Shown piece by piece: positions 57,292-64,000 of a stretch of DNA of 64,000 bases. This DNA comes from Cochliopodium minus (taxonomy: Eukaryota; Discosea; Himatismenida; Cochliopodiidae). The translations under genes were made by a program, and so were the position numbers. The stretch is taken from positions 245,432-309,431 of the forward strand of contig JAMYWO010000002.1 in the NCBI GenBank assembly GCA_024220525.1, given 5' to 3'. The notes below the pieces were generated by a model that saw only the letters and a program-made list of their open reading frames with translations, made no database searches and was not told the DNA's origin. Numbering within the stretch: position 1 is the stretch's first letter; the number at the start of each line of letters is the position of its first letter.

Positions 57292-59150
57292 TCAATAAAA
57301 TTTGATCAATTTCAAAATTTCAAATAAAACAAACTTTGGTACTTTAAGATTTGATTTTTTCTGGATTCGTTTCAGAATCAAAACAAAAGTAAGAATCAAA
57401 TTTTTAAATTTTTGAGGAAAATACTTGTGCCTTTCTACACTCCAAACAATCAACCTACTTCCACCCATTATGATAGATATTGAAGGGTCTTTAATCAACA
57501 AAGTAGGTTCTTTGATAGAGTCTTTTTTTAGTCCAAGTTGCCCATCATTATTTTTACCAAAACAAAAAACGCTTCCATCTTGTTTAAAAATGATTGAATG
57601 ATCTCCTATTTTGTTTTTTTTTTTATCAAACAAATTGATTCTTTGTTAAAACTTAAAATTTAGTTTTACCACCAGTGAAAATGGTTTTAATGGAAGGATC
57701 TTTCATTACTAACATTGGTTTTTCAGTTTGTTTTATATTTGGAATTCCTAATTGCCCTTTATTCAAAATAATCATAATTTCAATCATAAAAGTAAATTTA
57801 ATTTATCATCCTAAATTACCATAGTCATTTTCTAATTTATATTTATGAAATAATGATGAAATAATGTATTTTTAACAATAATTATTTACTCCCACAAGCA
57901 AAGAGCTCTCCATTATTTTTTAAAATGAGGGTATGATTGAATCCACCTATTTAAACAAATGTTTTATATAAATTAACAAGTTTTGGTGAAAATTAATTTT
58001 ACAACAAACTTGATCAATATTGGGATCATTCATTATCAACTGGGTTTGGATATTAAAAGGTAATCCGAGTTGACCTTTTAGTAAAACAAATTAGAAAAGA
58101 TTTAACAAGGTTTTTTTTTTTTTACCAAACTCATTTGATCCCATTCCTAGTAAATCCCCATTTTTTTTGTAAATGATCGTAAAATGTCCCCCACATGAAA
58201 TATTTTTGATTGAAGGATCATTTAAAATCAGTTTTGGAGACAATATTTCTTTTTCAAGAATATTTGAACCCAATTCTCCTTTTGAATTTCCACCAAAACC
58301 TATAAAAAATTTAAAAAATGAATTAAAGTTTATTTTACTGTTCATGAATTTACCATATAAATCCCCATTGTTGGTTAGTATAAATGAATGATACCATCCT
58401 GAAAAAATAGACCTTTAAAAAAATCGAAATTGAAAAAGTAAAAATAAAATATAATAATCATATATGATACCTAATATTTTTATTTTTCATGATGCAGATC
58501 AATTTTTTGTATTCTTTATTTGGGTTTTTAATTTCAATTTTTTTCATTAATTTTTTTCCTAAATAATAAACTTCTCCATTTTCCCTCAATATCAAAATAT
58601 GAAATCCTTTTTGTATTTAGAGAATAAATTAAAGTGCAATAAGTTAAATTTTATTTACCTGAAGCTGCGATGATTTTGAATTTTTAAAAAAACAAATTGA
58701 ATTTTATTTTCTAACCTGAAATGGAAACTATCTTTGGATCATTCAAAAGGGTTGTGAATTTGCGTTTATTCTCTCCACAATCACCGCAGAATAATAGATT
58801 TCCATTCAATTTGAGGATAAATGTCGCAGACCAAAGTGTATGTATGGATTTTATGTCATTCATTTTTATAGATTTCAATTCACTTCTTGTGGTTGTATCT
58901 CCTATTCCTAATTGGCTTTAATATTGGTTTATTAAATTGATATTTGAAAGTAAGGGTTCTTTACCCACAATGATTCCATCCTGTTCCCAATAATCCTCTT
59001 TCTTCTGAATATATTATTGTATGATAGGCTAATATTTATCTATTTAAAGGTTTTAAGAAATATTATTTTCATAATGAATGAATTACCAATTAATCAATTC
59101 CAAATTTAATAATTCAAAATTATTATACCACTTGAATAATGTCCTTGCAT
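57292..59150 (-). CDS. RCC1-repeat protein with a C-terminal F-box-like helix
   Basis: The gene starts at the ATG at 59150 (MQGHYSSG) and has many short exons. Blades include GLLGTGWNHC, GQLGIGDTTTRSELKSIKMN, FGGNSKGELGSN, LGMGSNEFGK, GGHFTIIYKKNGD and FCFGKNNDGQLGLKKDSIKE. The seven-blade RCC1 pattern is plausible, but not every exon is fixed. The final exon leaves the propeller and ends LTFVLILKRIQKKSNLKVPK then FVLFEILKLIKFY, a basic stretch plus a VP-x5-EIL helix. This again matches the F-box-like tail found in the kelch gene and the RCC1 gene at 31-32.5 kb. The function is unknown; the tail suggests ubiquitin-ligase adaptors (inference). Confidence 0.65.
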
Positions 59151-59220
59151 AGTTTTATTGTTTGATTTTAAAGTCTTTGATTTTTTTTTTTTTTCAACTT
59201 TAAAATAAATAAAAAGAAAA
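59151..59220. promoter_or_regulatory. 70-bp divergent promoter region
   Basis: Only 70 bases separate the ATG of the RCC1 gene (-) from the ATG at 59221 (+). The stretch is dominated by one T/A-run. It is among the tightest gene pairs in the window. Confidence 0.55.
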
Positions 59221-61804
59221 ATGAATGAAGATGAACTAATAGATATCAACCCCATTCTCAAAAGACAAAAGACAAAAGAAATAACCTCCATTGATAAAAA
59301 TAATATAGATAAAGAGAAAGATTATGAAGGACTGATAGAATTATTGGGTCCATACCATATCTCTGAAAGAAAATTATCACCATTAAAAGCTACTTTGTTA
59401 TTATATTTAGAATATCCTGTATCTGATTTGATCTATGTATTGGGAGATACAAAAAATATTGAGTCTGCAGTACAAAGATATTTCCCACAATTCTTGGAGG
59501 AAGCAAAACTTACATTGAAAGAAGTATATGATCAATTGGATTTGAATTCATTTACAGAACCTGGTAAATAAAAGCAAAAAAAAATTTTGAAAAAATTTTA
59601 AGAAAATTTAATTGGAAATAATTATATTATGATGTGAACAAAAATAACATCTCTTTATTTGATATATAGTCATAATATCTGCAATCAAAATATGTATGGA
59701 ATTCAATAAAAATGGAAAATACGATGAATCATTGAAATTGCTCGAAAAAGCAATAAACCAAATAGATGAAAATAAAGAAATGAAAATACAAGCATATTTC
59801 AGTGTGATAGAAATGCTAATAACAGAGGTGTTGCTAACAAACGTAGAAAAATATGAGTTAAACACTAATGAGAATGTAAGAAGGGAATGGAGCATGAAAT
59901 TTGAAGAAAAGCAACTTCTCGTTGCAAGTGAAGCTGTGAATGTTTTATGGGATAGAACACCAGATATTATAAATGCACTGAAAGGTTTAAATGTTTTTTT
60001 TAACATTATTTTTCAAAAGCAAATTTTGAAATTAGTTAGTTTATTCTTTTGTAAAGTTTTTTTATAATCTATTAAAAGATATTCAATTATAATCAAGCAA
60101 ATTAAAAGATTTTGCAGTTCAATTTAAACAAATATCATTATTCTTTTGATTAAGATTTAAACAATTTTTTTAAAAAAATTAAGGAATTTCAACATCTATG
60201 CCCAAAAAAAACATTCATTGGCAAAAACTAATATTAGTTAGAGCAAGAGCGTTAAATAATAGAAAAGAGGTTGAAAGGATGGAAAACATGATCAAAGTGG
60301 ATTTTCCTTTTGCAAAAGTGAACGGGCACATTAACAAAAAGGAATACTTTGCTGCCGTAGAGTTGTGTGAATCCATTTTTTCAATTAGACAACTTCATTC
60401 GATTGCATTAAAATTTTATCAGTTGAAAGAAATGGACAGGCTATGGTCTGTCATTTCTAGGACCTTTATTGTTTTGAGTTCCAATAATTCTCCTCCCATA
60501 TTGGAGAGTTCTGCTTACAACAGTTTTTATGAATTCATTTGTGTTTTATTGGAGCAAGAACAGTTCAAACTCGTTGATTTGATCGAAATACTCAAGTTTT
60601 GTAGAGATCCCAACCTCATTTCCCAGCTCTTTTGTTTTTTCGCAAAGGGCAAAGTGAACAATGTAAATCCGAATGTCCAAAGAGTGAATCCTTCTCCCAT
60701 CACCACTTTTGTAGAACCAAGAAACAACGAAGAGAAAGAAGCGATGATATTTCTGGTGGAACACTATCTCACCTTATTTTCTATTCATTCCACCAACCAA
60801 ACCCAAAAAGACAAAACAGTCAGAAAGATGATTACTTGGATGGAAAAATTCGCATACTTACCTCCCAAAGCGGTCATCAAAAAAGAAATAGTTGACATGA
60901 CCATTTCTCTTTCTTTGGCTAAAGCTCTCATCATAACACAAGGCCAAAAATTAGCAACTCAGATATTGGAAGACGGAATGAAGTTGCCTTGGTTGCTCCC
61001 TAATTCTCCTCATCTCACTGAAACAGAAAAATCAAAAGTTTGTTCTCCTAGATGCAACTTGGCTGCAATTATTCTGGAGTTTAATGGTGCAGAGTATGGT
61101 ATTGAGAGATTACCTTCTTGGAGGAAGTTGGGGGATAATTCTGTCAACTCTTTGCTTCATTCTTGCATCAACAAACTGTCTGATCACAATCTCATTGATC
61201 AAAAACTTTTGCTTTCTTTGAACGAAGATTTGAGAGAAAAAGTTGTTCATTGGCAAAAAATCAGAAAGATTTATTTGAATGATAGAGACAACATCACAAA
61301 GTTGGTTCTTAAGTTGGGACAAATCAGAGCTCCTTTAAAAGTTAAAAAAAAATTTCCACTTTTTTTTTTTTAAATGCTTATTAAAATATTTCACAATCAT
61401 TTTAGGTTCTTAATTTTATGATTGAAAATGCAGGAAAGATAGATGATTCCATTATTTACGGTTACCCCAATCTTTACCATCTTTCTAAACATCTCAATTC
61501 ACCTCAAGGGATAATCATTGGAGGAAACTTTATGTTTAAATCTCGTTTTGAGAATAATTACAAAGAAACCTTTGATACTGTTAAACAATTTTGTTTGGTT
61601 TCAAATAAAAATGATTGGAATAAGATAAGAGAAGATTTGTTGAATCATCTCTTGTTTAATGATGAGAATGTTAATTGGTGCAATTCTGCTTTCAATCTCC
61701 TCATTTCTGAAGGTTTGGTAGAAGAAGCCAAAAAGAAATTCCTCAAATTCAAAGATAGAATTCCCTCTTTTGATTTCCAACCTCTCAAAATGAGTTTGAA
61801 TTAA
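59221..61804 (+). CDS. Large helical protein, unrecognised
   Basis: Four exons (59221 to about 59563, about 59669-59983, about 60183-61341, about 61404-61804) give roughly 735 residues. The protein is alpha-helical with TPR- or HEAT-like spacing: YDESLKLLEKAINQIDENKE, YFAAVELCESIFSIRQLHSI, KLATQILEDGMKLPWLLPNS and GLVEEAKKKFLKFKDRIPSF. No membrane segment or enzymatic motif is visible. It probably acts as a subunit of a larger complex. I considered Integrator- and TFIIIC-type subunits but have no diagnostic residue for either. The N-terminus carries ILKRQKTKEI, a weak basic cluster. Confidence 0.6.
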
Positions 61805-62022
61805 AATTTAATTTTTATTATTTTTTCTCTGAATTTTCATTAATTATCGTAATTTTTATAATGTGGATGAATTGATTATTTGTGGAATCAATTAAATGTG
61901 GTTAACTATAATTTTGATAATTCCATCAATAAAATTATCTCCTCAAATGTGATTTCATCAAATGTGATCCCAAAAATATCCCTCCTCAAACAAAAATAAA
62001 AAAAAAAGAAAGAAATACAAAA
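61805..62022. other. Intergenic gap
   Basis: This 218-base gap between two plus-strand genes is A/T-rich and contains short direct repeats of AAATGTGATYYCATCAAAT type near 61945. It ends in an A-rich leader before the ATG at 62023. Confidence 0.4.
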
Positions 62023-62887
62023 ATGAAAAATTTACAGAAGACCCCAGGTTAGAATAAATCACAGTTTTGACCAAATTTTGAGTTGTTTATAAAATTTCCT
62101 CTTTAAAATTTTTTGTTATAAAAAGAATTGGATGGTGATAGTGATGAGAAATTTAATGCTTTGTCATCTCATAAACCCACCATCAAATTTATCAAATTCA
62201 AGATGAACGAGGATGAATCTAAAATCATTATTGATCATTATCATCAAAGAAGCGATCCTAATTGGCATGATAAATTAAAATCACTCCTTGATGGTAAATA
62301 AATAAATCAATATACCCTTCAATATTGCTATCTAAACCTTTATTTTTTTTTTTGAATAGAACAAGAGATATGTTGGGTGATTGTTGATTTGAATTATCAA
62401 GTTGAAGGAGGAGGCAAAAGATCCAAGATATTGTTCATTACATGGGTATCATCTGAAATTAAAACTCTTTTAAATCATTGAAAATCTTATACTTTTATTT
62501 AGTGTTGTGATTCACTAACAAGGGATACAATGAAAGAAAGTATATTTTCCGATTTTTTTTTAAATTTTTTTTAAATCTTTATCTCATCTTTAATACAAAG
62601 GCGTTAGGGTAAACAAAATATCTTTAGAGAAAATTTTTTTTTTAACAACAATATGATAGGTGAAGTCCTCCGCTGTATTCTTTTCTGGTGTAATCAAAAA
62701 GGTTTGATTTAATTTTATAATTAATCAGATTTTCATTTAATTTTTAATTTCACATTCAGAATTTCAGAGATAAAATTATTTGTTCAATGCAAGCCAACTG
62801 TCTTGAAGATATTGATCAAAAAATTCTACTTCAAAAAATCTCTAAATTTGAAAGGGAGAAAATAGACTATAATATAACCGATTTGTG
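62023..62887 (+). CDS. ADF-H domain protein, coactosin-like
   Basis: Seven small exons (start at 62023, TGA at 62885-62887), including an 8-nt one at 62601-62608, give a protein of about 160 residues. After a short acidic leader it shows KIIIDHYHQRSDPNWHDKLK, EICWVIVDLNYQVEGGGKRS, then KILFITWCCDSLTRDTMKES and VRVKSSAVFFSGVIKK. The W-V-I-x-x-x-x-Y...G-x-K-R-S-K-I-x-x-I-x-W core matches ADF/cofilin and coactosin. The KRSKxxxITW form favours coactosin, which binds F-actin. A final helix with LEDIDQKILLQKISKFERE fits the coactosin C-terminus. The match is by eye and the first exons are divergent. Confidence 0.55.
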
Positions 62888-63072
62888 AATAATAAAACTT
62901 CCTCCGAGGAAATTAATAAAAAATAATTAAAATATAAAAATAAATTGATTGGGAATTTTTAGGGAAGGGAATATTTTAAAATCAACACTTTTCAAAACCT
63001 CCGAACCAAATAATTGAAAGATCTTGCTTGTGTGAAAAAAAAAAAAAAATAAAAATAAAGTAAAAAAAAAAA

Positions 63073-64000
63073 ATGAAAGAAGAAACAAAGTATATTGATT
63101 GGAAAAATTTAAAATATTTGAATGGTATTAGCAATACTCATTCATCTGAATCTTTAGAAGGAGCTCTCCCACAAGATCAAAAGTAATAAATAATTAAAAG
63201 CATATACTCAAAGAAATACAAACATTGAAAATTTATAGAAATCTCATACTATACTATCTTATTCTTTCTTGTTATTGCTTTGTTTTTAAAATTTTTAAAT
63301 ATCATATTTTTTTTTAAAATTAGCTTGCCTCAAAAGCTCCCTTATGGATTATTGCCAGAACAAATAAGTAAGCATTAAATCCATATAATCCATTATATGG
63401 TTCAAATAAAAATAATTAAGCTTATAATAAAAAAATATTAAAATAAATCTCAATAAAATTAAGTCATAACAATTAATTAATCTATTTTAAGATGGTACAA
63501 CTTTCACTACACCACGCAGTGAAAATAAATTCACATGGATGTATAGAATCTTGCCATCCAACAGATTCCAAGACTTCAAAAAGATAGACAAAAGATTATT
63601 GAGAAGTGATTTCAGCGATAAAGATGAATGTTCAGTAGATCCATCCGTAAAATACTATCTTTTTAAAAAATTCAAAAAATAAAATTTATCAATCAAATTA
63701 ATTCCGCTTCTTTTTTTTTTTTTTAATAATAGGTGCACATGTTCAAACCTTTGGATGCTCCAACTGAACCAACCGATTTTGTACAAGGAATAATAACATA
63801 TGGTGGACTCAATTCTCCATCCAACATGGCCTCAGGTAAAAAAAAAAAATTTCTTTCAAAAAAACAATTTTTTTAACAAAAAACTTTCTTCTAAATATTT
63901 TTAACAAAAATTTTCTTCATTTAGGATATGCAATCCATGGATACTCTTTTAACAAATCTATGAAAAATAAATGCTTCGTTAATGCTGATGGAGATTTCGC
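63073..64000 (+). CDS. HGD: Homogentisate 1,2-dioxygenase (5' part; runs off the window)
   Basis: This non-haem iron enzyme opens the homogentisate ring to maleylacetoacetate in tyrosine and phenylalanine breakdown. Exons 63073-63182, 63324-63367, 63492-63646, 63733-63835 and 63925-64000 join in phase. Family blocks are LPQKLPYGLLPEQINGTTFT, TPRSENKFTWMYRILPS, FVQGIITYGGLNSPSNMA and GYAIHGYSFNKSMKNKCFVN then ADGDF. These match the N-terminal half of HGD, where the chain leads to an (N)ADGD(F/L)LIVPQ segment. The iron ligands lie further downstream, outside the window. The start at 63073 follows a long A-run. Confidence 0.92.

Overview
The window is a very AT-rich, intron-dense, gene-dense nuclear segment from a eukaryotic protist. 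Introns are short (about 50-250 nt), T-rich and bounded by GT...AG. Intergenic gaps are mostly 70-550 nt. Bacterial signals are absent. Mitochondrial-type genes (fumarate hydratase with a basic N-terminus, a bacterial-type uL3, a twin-CX9C protein) point to an organism with mitochondria. Arrestin-FYVE, WASP-like, RGS, RCC1, kelch, F-box/PH and Sel1 genes together with Asn-rich linkers suggest a free-living amoeboid protist; I cannot name the lineage.

The assembly is part of the story. Single N joins lie at 4291, 5865 and 36656, and N gaps at 20479-20785, 31415-31514 and 45323-45422. Two exact 77-nt duplications flank breaks: 4292-4368 with 36579-36655, and 45246-45322 with 45423-45499. A TLC-domain gene is cut in two by the first pair and splices perfectly if the pieces are rejoined, so the piece 4292-5864 is probably misplaced.

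Layout. 1-8.2 kb: tail of an unknown gene, twin-CX9C protein (-), catalytically dead M28-like membrane protein (+), first half of the TLC gene (-), GNAT-like fragment (-), fumarase lacking its C-terminus (-). 8.7-14.3 kb: multipass membrane protein, truncated Sel1 protein, polygalacturonase lacking its N-terminus, Cys-rich coiled-coil protein (all +). 14.4-19.7 kb: RCC1-RING-TRAF protein and DHHC palmitoyltransferase (both -). 20.2-30.7 kb: Lys/Glu-rich two-module repeat protein (+), kelch protein (-), F-box/PH protein (+), and a tandem-RGS/WASP-like protein (+). 31-38.2 kb: RCC1 protein (+), arrestin-FYVE protein (-), second half of the TLC gene (-), a decayed repeat region and a charged protein. 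38.6-51 kb: large C2/GRAM protein (+), CDC123 (-), uL3m (-), unknown protein (+). 51.2-64 kb: intronless DHX16/Prp2 helicase (-), ERMARD-like protein (-), RCC1 protein (-), unknown helical protein (+), ADF-H/coactosin-like protein (+) and the 5' part of homogentisate 1,2-dioxygenase (+).

The genes are individually regulated eukaryotic loci, not an operon. Themes recur: beta-propeller proteins (three RCC1, one kelch), three of which end in a short F-box-like helix; actin and G-protein signalling (RGS-WASP, ADF-H); and membrane or lipid-linked regulators (arrestin-FYVE, PH, C2/GRAM, DHHC, TLC). The strongest novelty candidate is the RGS-RGS-WH1-GBD-WH2 protein at 27050-30663.
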